Assembly: GCA_950295325.1 (NCBI GenBank)
Contig: OX485808.1
Location: 24,140,527-24,204,526, forward strand
DNA from: Polytrichum commune
Lineage: Eukaryota > Streptophyta > Polytrichopsida > Polytrichales > Polytrichaceae
Direction: 5' to 3'
DNA length: 64,000 nucleotides
Below are positions 12,484 to 22,592 of the stretch, in pieces. The position numbers and the translations under genes are program-made. The notes under the pieces were generated by a model that saw only the letters and a list, made by a program, of their open reading frames with translations, was not told the DNA's origin and searched no databases. The first letter of the stretch is position 1, and the number at the start of each line of letters is the position of its first letter.

Positions 12484-13010
12484 AGCATTTAAGGCCTGCT
12501 TCACACTGTGGCTGAAGGTCGAGAGGCCGTCGATCTCCATCGATCAGATTGCAAGAAACCAAGAATATGGCCTCTAGACCCTTCACACTACATGCCAAAG
12601 TCCAAAGGCTGTCGTTCTCCAAATTGCCTACATGGCAATGCTTTTTGACCAAGGCGACGGACTCTCGAAGGAAGTTTGGGTTGGACAGGAATGGAAACCC
12701 AAACTATGATCGAGAGGCCATCGATTTTTTTTTCATCAAATTTTTTTTCAAAAACTGACAAGATCTTGATTTTTAGATTGGAGGGGTTGTTTTGGGCATG
12801 ATTTAAAGTGGGATGCTCCTTCTTCCTTTGGACTTTGGGCTTGGCCTTTGGAGGCTTCACACTATGCCCAGCTGAAGGCTCCAATTCATATGTTTTACTG
12901 GCTAGCTATTTTTAGCCCATTTATTTGGACTCTCAACAAAGTTTGGCCATTAAATCCCAGGGCCTCTTGACTTGGACGGCCATAGTGTGAAGCGGCCCTT
13001 ATCCAATGGC
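12484..13010 (+). mobile_element. TIR element, left member of an inverted pair
   Basis: Termini GCTTCACACTGTGGC (left) and GCCATAGTGTGAAGC (right) form TIRs. Further CTTCACACTATG motifs lie inside. A diverged copy in the opposite orientation is at 15085-15670. The open frames across both are apparent only; they carry no domain. The class (Mutator-like or foldback) is undecided because I find no clear target duplication. Confidence 0.65.
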
Positions 13011-13237
13011 CAAAGTTTTTTGTGGAGTTGGAAGTGCCCATAACTTGGCCAGATAGATAGATAGAAACTCCGGTCCCTATTTAAAGGGGCCGGCGTGAAT
13101 GAAGTGTCCGTTCGTATTGTCAAATGACCCGATGCCCACCAGACAAGGGGAAATTTGGACAATACTACTCTCCCCTTCCGGGGATGGACACTATAGTAAC
13201 CGGAAACAAAATAAAGGTAACCCTCCTTAGTTGATTA

Positions 13238-13407
13238 GCGCTCAGTTGCGTCAGTGTTATAGTATAAGATATAAATTATTGTGTTTGGTGAACGCCAAGT
13301 CATGTTTCCTTGGCTGGTTGAGGAAGGATGTTTAGCTACATGTAGACGGTCCGGGTTCGACTCCCGTTGAGTCTGTCTGAGCGTTTAGTGTGTTATACAT
13401 GACTTGG
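13238..13407 (+). other. tRNA-like B-box segment inside nested inverted repeats
   Basis: GGTTCGACTCC (about 13353-13363) matches the RNA polymerase III B box exactly and can form a T-arm (GGG/CCC stem, loop TTCGACT). TGGCTGGTTGAGG about 45 nt upstream resembles an A box. No seven-base acceptor stem pairs, so this is not a normal tRNA. CCAAGTCATG (13295-13304) and CATGACTTGG (13398-13407) are perfect inverted repeats around it, with CGCTCAG/CTGAGCG further out. A SINE head or tRNA pseudogene is possible. Confidence 0.4.
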
Positions 13408-14351
13408 TGCTGCTAGTGATTTAAAGGTAGGAAAATTGTACCAACCAGTCGGCTCCTACCCATCTTCCTGAGCTATTAGAGTTTACATTGTACTAACTTG
13501 GCCACATACTACTAGCTCGAGTTGAGAGCCCGAACATGCAGTAGTTCAAGAGTGTAATACTTGGATTTGACAAGCTTTTATCTAAAATTCAAACTAGTAA
13601 CAACTTGACAAAACTTCATTAAATCTTTCAATGGTTTTATGCAAGTGTAATTTGGCCATGCTCAAAGTGAGGTGTCGAGGGGGAAATTGTATGAAAAAAA
13701 TGGGGACTTAAGAGGAGAAGCTCCCTTTCAATGGTGCCCTTCATTGATGTTGTAGACACATGGCACTTTTTAGATGGGAATTAAATGGGACATAATGTTA
13801 CCAAATGTGAAGATTGTATTCATTTTGAACTATCAAAACTAGGACACTTGGACATTGGCGACCATCTTAAGTTAGTGTTGACTACCTAAAGTATGCATGT
13901 GGGTGTAATTTGATTACTTTTCTCAATTGAAGACCTATGTTTGATTGATGTGTGGTTGGGTGAGGATCGAAGAACAAACATCATAAAGACACGTGTTGAA
14001 AAGAGATTGGACTACGTCTTTGATTTCTATCATAACTCCAAGCTCAATAGTGTCATAAATGGGTGTAATGAGTATTTAATTTAAGGGATCGACAAACTTG
14101 CACTTTTGATAACCATGACTACACTAGGAGAGAGTTGGATTTTCAATCTGATTTTGGTTGATGTTTCATCATACATTTGCTAATATAACACATAATTTAA
14201 AGATGTGAGTCTTATCAATAGAAGATAGAGAACGAGAAAAAACAAACCAAATAACACATGTTTACTTATAGGCCACACACCTAATGTGTGGGTAATGTGC
14301 ATCAAGAGGTCATGGTCTCAAAGATGCCAACACACACTAGATGGACAACTA

Positions 14352-14719
14352 CACTAAATATCATATTTAGTGTAACCATTAATTGTCTTGCTCAATATTA
14401 ATTATAAACCATGGTATAGTGTCACCAACACTAAATGTTAACCCAACAGTATTTGTCATTCCTAGTAATTTTTTGGGGTATTATAGATTTATAGTGTTGC
14501 AATTAAAATCACTGCTAAGTGATTTTCATCCAAATTTCAATCATCCATGGCAACATTTCATCACAAGTTGCTGACAAAAGAAGGTAGGGTTTTGGCCAAT
14601 AGATGAACTCATCCATCATCCATGACAATATTTTTGGAAACTTATCCATAAGAAGTGTCATCCAAAAAGTAACCATAGTGACATTAAATACCATATAACA
14701 CTAAATATCATCTTTAGTG
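14352..14719 (-). mobile_element. MITE-A, 368 bp, nearly intact
   Basis: The palindromic terminus CACTAAATATCATATTTAG is present at the left, preceded by TA. The right end is AATATCATCTTTAGTG. The internal order is the reverse complement of the copies at 22122 and 51903. It is non-coding. Confidence 0.8.
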
Positions 14720-15084
14720 TGGCTAATTGAATCCTCGACTAGTAGTTGGATCAACCTCGTATGTAAATTTGCTTCAAACTAGACCAAAAGACATGAAGTG
14801 ATAAAGAGGAATTTGGATGATATGGAGCTCACATGGCATCAAATGGATGATGTTGGTTTTTGGTTGGGCTACTATTGGATGATGTTTATATTTTGTGAGC
14901 ACATAGTCCAATCCCATTGTATTGGCATGGTATGTGTTCATATTTGCAAGTCTTGCCATCTATCACTATAATGTAAGCATTCAATTGAAAAGAGCGGTCA
15001 CGTAAGGTCCAATAGTTTATTGAAATATGTTCAATCAATTATAGTAGTGGACTAAAAATCAACAATTATGTGGGGTAGATGCGT

Positions 15085-15670
15085 CTTAGGGCCGCTGCAC
15101 ACTATGGCCGTCCAAGTCAAGAGGTTGTGGGATTGAATGGCCAAACTTTGCTGAGAGTCCAAAGAAATGGGTTGAATATAGCCAATAAAATATAGGAATT
15201 GGAGCCTTCGGCCAGGCATAGTGTGAAGCCTCCAAAGGCCAACCCTAGAATCCAAACCTTTGGGTATGAACTCCCGCGGCCTCTCGACTTGGACAACCAT
15301 AGTGTGAAGCCTCCAAAGGCCAAGCCCAAAGTCCAAAGGAAGAAGAAGTATCCCACTTTAGTCCTTGCCCAAAACAACCCCTCCAATCTAACAAACAAGA
15401 TCTTGTCAAATTTCTTAAAAAAACATTATGAAAAGAAATCGATGACCTCTTGACCATAGTTTGGGTTTCCAGTTCTGTCCAATTCCAAACTTCCTTCGAG
15501 AGTCCGTCACCTTGGTAAAAAAGTACTGCCATGTAGGCAATTGGAAGAGCGACGGCCTTTGGACTTTGGCCTCTAGTGTGAAGGGTCAAGAGGCCGCATT
15601 CTTGGTTTCTTGCAATCTGATTGGTGGAAATCGATGGCCTCTTGACCTTCGGCCATAGTGTGAAGCAATC
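15085..15670 (-). mobile_element. TIR element, right member of an inverted pair with 12484-13010
   Basis: It is the reverse complement of the 12.5-kb element with an extra internal duplication (two copies of CATAGTGTGAAGCCTCCAAA). Its termini are CTGCACACTATGGCC and GGCCATAGTGTGAAGC. The 114-codon minus frame and its neighbours are shadows of this non-coding repeat. Confidence 0.65.
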
Positions 15671-15829
15671 TTGAGATGGGAGTTGTCTTTTATGGTAGGT
15701 TCACAGTTGCGGTGAATCACGAAGTTTGTCATTTCAAATTTTAGAATCGGAGTTGAGTTACATAAGTTATAAATAAGGGGTTGAAGTGAAGTCTCTTTCT
15801 TTTTAGATGATCACAAAGACTCTCCCAAT

Positions 15830-15970
15830 TGTGGTAACTATCATTCCTATTAATGGTTGTCATTTATTGAGCACGTAGTCCAACCTTATCCGACACACAT
15901 GTCTTTTTAGTGCCCATTCATAATTACAAGCCTTGCCATAGTCCACTTGTATAGAAGGTAGAAATGACCA
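15830..15970 (+). repeat. Partial R1 copy
   Basis: The blocks GAGCACGTAGTCCAAC, ACACATGTC and TTTTTAGTGCCCATTC match the middle of repeat R1. Confidence 0.55.
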
Positions 15971-16237
15971 ATTCCGTATGTGACACCGATTCAAACATCT
16001 ATTTTTTCGTCAAAGTGGACAACTACATAATTCAACATGAACGTTGATTTTAAGAGGTAAAATCCCAATGCTTTAGTCGAAGGTGATGAAATGTCAATGA
16101 TCAACAATGTCCACTTTGGGGGGTGGGAGGCGACTAGGAAGGGTCAAACGAGGTTGGTGACTTTGATCATTTTTAAAGAAATCATACATCTTTTGATTCA
16201 TGTGATGCTAATGTCGTTGTGCTTGTAATGTACTTTG

Positions 16238-16277
16238 CTAATCCAAATAAATTATCAAATAATTTATCTGGATTAGG
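16238..16277. repeat. Short hairpin upstream of the LTO1 homolog
   Basis: CTAATCCAAATAAATTAT is followed after a few bases by its near-perfect inverse ATAATTTATCTGGATTAG, with one mismatch. It lies about 270 nt before the first upstream ATG of the LTO1 leader. Its function is unknown. Confidence 0.6.
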
Positions 16278-16508
16278 GAAGGGCCATAGTGCTCAAAGTG
16301 TCCGCAATAGGAAATTCCACCTTTGATGTCCAATTAAGAAGCGTGTTCACATAATGCCCACATACTTTATTAGTGTACAGGGGCAATTTCCATAATGCCC
16401 CTAAACATAATGAAAATGTCATAGATGGATGATTTTCATCGACAGTCAGGACGGAGATTTCGTTTGCGGGCTGCCCGACCGACCCAAAGTATCGGAAACC
16501 CTAGAAAC

Positions 16509-16640
16509 ATGGCTATGGCGAGGGCCTCGGTAATGGCCATGGCGAGTAGGGTTTCTTGTTCGAGTTTCTGAATCCTATTGCTCCTATAGAGTTTGTGATT
16601 TAAGTTGTTCGCGAAAGCTATGTATGGTGTTGCAAAGTGA
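16509..16640 (+). promoter_or_regulatory. Two upstream ORFs in the LTO1 leader
   Basis: ATG 16509 opens a 20-codon frame (MAMARASVMAMASRV...) that stops at 16569-16571. ATG 16620 opens a six-codon frame that stops at 16638-16640, 20 nt before the LTO1 start. If both are in the mRNA they would force leaky scanning or reinitiation. Transcript ends are unknown, so they may lie partly outside the leader. Confidence 0.5.
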
Positions 16641-16660
16641 AAATTGAGATTGAAAATTGG

Positions 16661-17122
16661 ATGCTAAGGATGCCAGGTCCAGTGGGGCAGAAAAGAGTGC
16701 AAAGCGAAGAAGACGATATCTTCGAGTCTACGGTGAACTTGGAGCACTCGCATTTGCAGCAAGGATACGAAGATGGATTCCAGGATGGTGTGAGTCTCGG
16801 CAAGGTAGAAGGGAGGGAGGTTGGATTGAAGACAGGGTTTGAGCTTGGAGAGGAGATTGGATTCTTCCGGGGTTGTGCAGACCTTTGGAACGCCGTCCTC
16901 CAGAAAGATTCTACGGCCTTTTCTGCGAGAGCAATACGAAATATTCGCCAGTTCGATGTGCAGCTGAAGTCGTATCCTCTTCAGAACCCGCACGACGAAA
17001 GTCTGCAAGATTCACTCGACCTTTTACGTGTCAAGTTTCGAGCTATCAAGTCTATGCTGTCGGTTCATCTTGATTACGAAGGTTCACCTAAGCTTAGTCA
17101 AGCTGAAGAATCTGAATTCTGA
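16661..17122 (+). CDS. LTO1: LTO1/Yae1-family protein (Fe-S protein maturation adaptor)
   Basis: This single uninterrupted frame encodes 153 aa from ATG 16661 (a second ATG is at 16670). Near the N-terminus, [11 protein letters not shown] is followed by the Yae1-type glycine-rich repeat: [31 protein letters not shown]. These glycines, spaced about four residues apart, define the family. The C-terminal half has the LTO1-like [17 protein letters not shown]. Human LTO1 (137 aa) has the same order. In yeast and human, Lto1 and Yae1 bridge the cytosolic Fe-S targeting complex to the ribosome-recycling ATPase Rli1/ABCE1. I expect a cytosolic adaptor role here by homology. The stop lies 26 nt before the next start codon. 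Lack of introns contrasts with the two large genes in the window. Confidence 0.93.
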   Translation: MLRMPGPVGQKRVQSEEDDIFESTVNLEHSHLQQGYEDGFQDGVSLGKVEGREVGLKTGFELGEEIGFFRGCADLWNAVLQKDSTAFSARAIRNIRQFDVQLKSYPLQNPHDESLQDSLDLLRVKFRAIKSMLSVHLDYEGSPKLSQAEESEF

Positions 17123-17148
17123 AGTTGAAGATTTGTTGTGATCGAGGG

Positions 17149-17508
17149 ATGATGGCTCAAGCGAGCAGAGTGTCTGGCACTACGACCGAGACTGTGCAGT
17201 TGCAAGATACAAGAACGGCAGAGCAGCCGCAAGTACAGACGGTGATTTTGCGATTGGCACCTCGGAAGAAGAAGAAAGTGTCTTGGAGATCAGACACTGT
17301 CGATAATGAGCACATGCAGAAGAAGAAATCCAAAATATGTTGCATATTTCACAAGGATGATGATGATGATTCTGGCGATGATGGCGACGAAGGTAGTGGT
17401 AAGGGCAAAGGCAAGGAACATGATCATCACCATGACTGTAATCATGGATCGGATGATGCAAATGGCAGTGTTGAGCCCTCTGACCATGGAGCAACCTCCA
17501 GCAGTTAG
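17149..17508 (+). CDS. PPP1R11: Protein phosphatase-1 inhibitor-3 (PPP1R11/Ypi1) homolog
   Basis: The frame gives 119 aa from ATG 17149 (ATG also at 17152). The core [18 protein letters not shown], then DNEHM and SKICCIFHK, matches the signature of inhibitor-3: a KVxW PP1-docking motif, the DTVDNEH box and a cysteine-rich CCIF stretch. After the core comes an acidic run ([13 protein letters not shown]) and a His-rich tail, as in family members. Human PPP1R11 has 126 aa. The family binds and restrains the catalytic subunit of PP1, mainly in the nucleus. The start sits 26 nt after the LTO1 stop on the same strand, leaving no obvious room for a promoter or a polyadenylation site. The gene is intronless. 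A repeat array begins about 80 nt after the stop. Confidence 0.9.
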   Translation: MMAQASRVSGTTTETVQLQDTRTAEQPQVQTVILRLAPRKKKKVSWRSDTVDNEHMQKKKSKICCIFHKDDDDDSGDDGDEGSGKGKGKEHDHHHDCNHGSDDANGSVEPSDHGATSSS

Positions 17509-17589
17509 GGTTAGGTTTATCAGTTACACGTCTTTAGTGGCACTCAATAACAATAGCGGATATTGAGGATTTGTTGTTTCGGATGAGTT

Positions 17590-19890
17590 CTCTGTTCTCT
17601 ATCTGGAGTCACGCTGGCAGATCAGGTGATCCTTGGTAAACCATTTACCTTTAGCACAAATGCAGGAATTCAAGTTGCCGCGGTCTCCGCATGTTTTTGT
17701 ACAATATCAATACATTGTCTTGCCCTCTCTCGACTTAAGCATTTGTAGCGGCAAGTTGCTAAATATCAGGACTCTTTTCATTCTCTTTCAGGCTGAAGTA
17801 GTATGTTGTTGTGGAGTGCAAATAGGGATTGCGGTTGTGAAGTTACATTGGTTCGGTGTCAGTCTTTGGATTGATATGCTGTTGTCATCTGCAGAGTAAG
17901 GAGGATCATCACACCGATAGTAATTACATCTTGTTTTGCAGAGGAATCCATGGACACCGTGGTTTCCTCATGTTTTCGTATGGTATCAATGCATTGTCTG
18001 GGCGTTTATATCGTTAACCATCTGTAAAGGGGAGTTGCTGAGAATCAGGACTCTTCTCATTCATCGAGCTGACAAATGGACTATGCAAAGGAGGGAATCT
18101 CTCTTTCAGGCAGAAGCAGTGTTGTTCTGGGAGTGCAAATAGGGATTTAGGTTGTGTTGGCGTCCGACTCCAGATTGGTATGATACTGTCATCTGCAGAG
18201 CAAAGAGGATCATCACGCTGATAGAAATGACATTAAGTTTCACTTAGGAAGGAATACAAGGACTACCATGGTCTCTGCATGTTATTGTAGAGTACCAATG
18301 CATTTTCTTGCTCTGTCAAGTTAAGCATCTGTTGAGGAGTTGATGAGACCAGGATTCTTCTCATTCTTTGAGCGGTTGTTGTGAGAGTGCAGATTAAGAA
18401 TTTAGGTTGTGTAATTGTGTTGATTGGTGTCGGTCTCTGGACTGATATGATACTGTCATCTGCAGAGCAAGAAAGATCATGGCACTGAGAGAAATGACAT
18501 CCTGTTTCACACACAAATGAAAGGACTGTGGCTGCCTCTTGCATGGTTTTCTACAACATGAATACATTGACTTGGCTCCCTGAGAAGTTAAGCATCTGTA
18601 GGGGCCAGCTGCTAAAATCAGGGCTCTTCTCCTTCTTCAAGCTGTCGCTATGAGAGTCCAATAGGGATTTTGGTTATGAAATTATGTTGGTCGTTGTCTA
18701 TTATACGGACTAATATGATACTGGCAATTGCAGAGCAAGAAGTATCATATTAATGAGATTGATGATATCCTACTTCGCACAGGTATGCAAGGACTGCTGC
18801 TGTGCCGCAGTTTCCGCATGAATTTCTACAATAACTTATGAATACATTGTCTTGCTCTCTGTCAAGTTAAGGATCTGCAAACTGCAATTGCTGAAATCAG
18901 GATTCCTTTCATTCTTTCAGCTGTTGCTGTGTGAGTGCAAATTAGGAGTCCCTTGGTGTGTTAATTGGAGTTAGTCTCCGGACTGATATGAAGTGGTACC
19001 TGCAAAGAAAGTAGGATCATCACACTAAGAGGTAATGACATCTTGTTTTGCAGACAAGAACTGTTGCGGTCTCCACATGTTTCTGTAAATATCAATACGT
19101 TGTCTTGCTCTCTGTCAAGTTAAGCATCTGTAGAGGGGAGCAGTGTCTGGGGAGATTTTTAGGCATACTCGGTTGAGATCCTAGTGTTACATGTTGACAT
19201 CTTTCGGTTTTTCTTTATCAGTCTGAGGCATATTCTCTAAATTCCTCTAAAACAATCGGTAAGTTTTCTAAAGTCTTGAATTGCAACCGGTTATTTTCCA
19301 AACTCAACAGGCTCATCTGTAACGATCGGTTCTCTCTGGTCATTGGAGGGAGTTGCTAAAATCAGGATTGATCTCATTTTCTGAGCTGTTGTGAGAGTGC
19401 AAAAATGAAAATACATGGTGAAATTATGCTGATTGGAGTTGGTCTTTGGACTAATTTTATACTGTTATATGCAGAGTGATAGGGATGACTGAGAGTAATG
19501 ACATCCTTTTTCGCAGCACAATGCAAGAACTGGCATGGTCTCTGCATGGTTTTGTACAATACCATTACATCGTCTTGCCCTTCGTCTAGTTAAGCATCTG
19601 TAAAGAGGAGTTACTAAAATCAAGATTCATTACATTCTTCAAGAGGTTGCCTGTGAGAGTGCAATTAGGGATTTAAGTTGCAAGATTATGTTGATTGGTG
19701 ATGGTATTGGGATTGGTATAAAACTGGCATCTGCAGAGCAACAAGGATCATTACATTGAAAGTGTTGACATCTTGTTTTGCAGAGTATGCAAGGACTGCT
19801 TCGGGTCTTCGAATGTTTTTGTACAATGTCATTAAATTTGTCTTGCTCTCTGTCAAGTTAAGCATCTGTAGTGGGGAGTTGTTTTCTCTG
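17590..19890 (+). repeat. Diverged tandem array, about 265-300 bp units, 8 or so copies
   Basis: Each unit has, in order, TTGTCTTGCTCTCTGTCAAG, GCATCTGTAGAGGGGAGTTG, ATCAGGATTCTTCTCATTC, GAGAGTGCAAATAGGG, CTGATATGATACTG, CATCTGCAGAGCAA and CATCTTGTTTTGCAGA. The CTGCAGAG anchor recurs near 17889, 18192, 18460, 18727, 18999, 19468 and 19732. Spacing is 264-303 bp once the 205-bp insert at 19141 is removed. It lies directly downstream of the PPP1R11 homolog and may form part of its 3' region. The short frames within it are not coding. Confidence 0.85.
19141..19345 (-). mobile_element. hAT-type MITE, 205 bp, inserted into one repeat unit
   Basis: Ends are CAGTGTCTGGGGAG and, read inversely, CAATGACCAGAGAGAACCG. 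They are hAT-like. GAGGGGAG before and GAGGGAG after form a target duplication with one base lost. The neighbouring array units show the empty site (GTAGAGGGGAGTTGCT). The size equals that of the copy at 29496. Confidence 0.8.
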
Positions 19891-20866
19891 ATTCTACAAT
19901 GGGGGCAATTGTTCTTAGTTTCTCTCTATAAATGATACAATTGTCTCTCCATAACCCCACTTCAGGTTTACAGATGAGCTTAGTCCATGTCCAAGGGTGA
20001 AATGTCTGTTGTCGATGTCAACCCCAAGTCGGTGTCACCTCCCTCTCTTCAATTCTTAGAGGTTTTGGGGTGATGAAATTCACAACAATGTTTGTGCGCA
20101 TGCAATTGATTGATATGCACTCTAGGCATTTTCTAACATGGAATGTGTTGGTGTCATAATTGTTTAGGGTAATCCAGAGCTAATACTGTGGCTTCACCTG
20201 TGGGTTCCACATCTGATTGTAGGATCTCACTTAGGTTTTTGTTCCTCAGAGGTACTCAAATTTTTAGGCAAATTGGTCACAGGGGTGTTGCAGATTAGGC
20301 TTCTTTGTATGGAATCTCTGCATCTCAGTCAGTGCCTGTTACGGGCAAATTTGTTTGTGGCGTGAGAACATCAGATCTTAGGTATCCGACCCATTCCTGA
20401 CCACCATCTCATTTTCAGCCTATCCTGATCCCTCTATCCAAGTCAGGCTAGCAGTGTAGTTTGCTTAGGTAATCAACTTACATTGGGGTTTCTTGGTTGC
20501 TCATACATACAGATCGAGCAATGAACAGGGAGGATCAGTTACTATAAACTAGTTTGTTTTCCAAATTTCCGATTCAAAATCAAAACTCTAGGAAATGGAC
20601 CATACCATATTTTGTAAAAATGCAAGGAACAACCAAAGCATATCAATGAATAACCAGTTGGTAATGAAGAAGTAAGTACATCTACCGAGTTGGCCCGAAG
20701 TTCTCCCTGTATATTGATTCAGATTTTGACATTTTCTACTAATTCTGAACATAGATGTCAGTTATATATTCTAATCTACCAGATGGCCAGGAAACATGCT
20801 ATTTAAATCACTGATTAGACTACTGATTCCACTAATCCTTTTGGGCAGGGTTCATGGGCTTCCATT

Positions 20867-21815
20867 CAGTGTATATGTTTGACAAAGTTTTTGCAAGTTT
20901 TTCTCTTTTGACACGCAAAAACTTGCACAAAAAAAAATGCACGTCAATTGACATGCACAATCTAGAAATTGACACGTATTGTGACTTGTGAAGAAAAAAA
21001 CCACACGTCAATTGACACACTAGAAATTGAAATGACACGTATTACTTGAGTACTATAAAGTGCAGCTCAAGTATCCGGAAAACATAACCCATAACAGTAG
21101 GAGAACTTCCTACACTCACTCACATACTTAAGTTCAACTTTGCTCTTGCAATTTCCTTTGTAACCGGGAGCTAAGACGGTGATCGGAGAGCGAGACTAAC
21201 TAGGAACATGGCGAGGCAAATGTTTCAAATACACTGAAGAAGAGAGTGACATGTGTAAGGGAGAACTCTTGGAATTTACGGAAACACTTCGACATGAGTG
21301 TGACAACAAAACGATATTTGAGGCTTGGCACATATGTGGTAGCAATTTGGTATGGCACACAAATTGGCCTAAACTTATGCAACTTTGGCAAAAATTTATA
21401 CTCATTCCATCAAGTATAACTATTTGTGAGAGAGGATTTTCCAAACAAAATGCAATCAAAAGCCACTTGCGCAATAGGTTGAACTTGAAGACCCTTGATG
21501 CTCTTATGCAGGTTTCTCTTTGTGGGCTTGAAGTGGATGCAATGGATTGGGCTACCATCTTCAACATTTGGAGAAACATGCGAGACTGAAGGATACTTAC
21601 GCTCGATTGATAGTTTTTTTTTGTTGCAAATCAAGTTTGTTTTTTATTATTCAAAATATTGGTTTTCTAAAATATTGTGTAAGCCAAAAATTGAGGTGAC
21701 ATTTTGGAATAAAATGTAGATGTCAATTGACATTCATTTTTGTTTTTGAAAACGTCACGTGACACTTTGGATTTGAGATTGAATGTCACATGAAATTTGT
21801 CAAACATACACACTG
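20867..21815 (+). mobile_element. Short hAT element (949 bp) with intact TIRs and 8-bp duplication
   Basis: The left end CAGTGTATATGTTTGACAAA and the right end, read inversely (CAGTGTGTATGTTTGACAAA), differ at one base over the first 20. CTTCCATT at 20859-20866 and 21816-21823 is a perfect 8-bp target duplication, diagnostic of hAT. Near the ends the palindrome GTCAATTGAC occurs at 20943, 21007 and 21722, typical of subterminal transposase-binding repeats. Only the end of a transposase gene remains inside. Confidence 0.92.
21251..21589 (+). pseudogene. hAT transposase C-terminal (dimerisation) fragment
   Basis: A 112-codon frame contains the hAT C-terminal hallmark: LMQLWQKFILIPSSI then CERGFSKQNAIKS and RLNLKTLDALM. 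The catalytic RNase H-like region and zinc finger expected upstream are absent from the 949-bp element. The peptide could still dimerise, but it cannot transpose DNA alone. The same domain is kept in the second hAT element at 29945-31036. Confidence 0.85.
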
Positions 21816-22000
21816 CTTCCATTCACAGCGGGTAAAGGTACCCAGTTTGGCGATAAACCCCACCTGTACACCCTCCAAGTGCACAATTCAATCCAGTCTC
21901 TGAGGAGATAATCAGTCACGATCCTAGAATTCCCAAGTCCAACCGGTTACATGTTGTGATCAAATTTTTTTCTCAGATTCAACCAGTTCATCTGTAACTA

Positions 22001-22592
22001 AACTATTTTGTCTAATTAGTGTGGGTCACAATTCAGAGTTACGTGTTGCTATACCTTTTTATTGACATCTTAATTTCTACCAACTAAATTATATCATATT
22101 CTTCAGTGTACATACTAACTACACTAAACATGATAGTTAGTGTCATATGGTACTTTATGTCACTATAGTAACTTTTTGGATGACACTTCTTATGAATAAC
22201 TGAATAAATAGTGTCATGGATGATGGATGAGTTCACCCATTGGCCAAAACCCTACCTTCTCTTGTCATCAAATTATGATGAAATATTGTCATGGATGATT
22301 GAAATTTGGATGAAAATTCACTTGGTAAGTGACTGTAATTGCAACACTGTAAATCTACAATCCCCCACAAAATTTACAAGGAATGACAGACAATGTTGGG
22401 TTAACATTTAGTGTTGGTTATACTATACTGCGGGTGACAATTAGTATTGAGCAAGACGATTAGCATTGGATATACTAAATATCATATTTAGTGTACTTTT
22501 GTTATCTGGGTAAAACATGATACTCGCAGTAAAATGTTATAGCACTGTGTAACTCCAAATGGTAACCCACACTAATTAGACAAAAATATTTG
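22001..22592. mobile_element. MITE-B inserted in a hAT-type MITE
   Basis: Long TIRs (CTATTTTGTCTAATTAGTG at left; its inverse near 22566-22586) and the sub-terminal GGGTCACAATTC match MITE-B at 23171. TA flanks both ends. Without the 372-bp MITE-A and its duplication it would be about 218 bp, close to the 220 bp of the second copy. Confidence 0.8.
22122..22493 (+). mobile_element. MITE-A, 372 bp, nested in MITE-B
   Basis: Its left end (CACTAAACATGATAGTTAG) and right end (ACTAAATATCATATTTAGTG) are MITE-A termini. It has exactly the same length as the copy at 51903. Flanking TA at 22120-22121 and 22494-22495 is a duplication, shown by the uninterrupted sister site CATACTAACCACTTATG at 23282. 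Confidence 0.85.

Noticed and set aside
13303-13380. Functional tRNA gene
   Set aside because: The B box is perfect, but no seven-base acceptor stem pairs with TGAGTCT and the T-stem ends in a mismatch.
15245-15589. 114-codon minus-strand frame and overlapping frames at 15052-15453
   Set aside because: They lie wholly inside a dispersed TIR repeat whose other copy (12484-13010) reads different, broken frames.
16664-17008. 114-codon frame opposite the LTO1 homolog
   Set aside because: It is a shadow of the conserved plus-strand frame.
17180-17494. His-rich minus frames opposite the PPP1R11 homolog
   Set aside because: They arise from the complement of Asp/His-rich repeats in the real gene.
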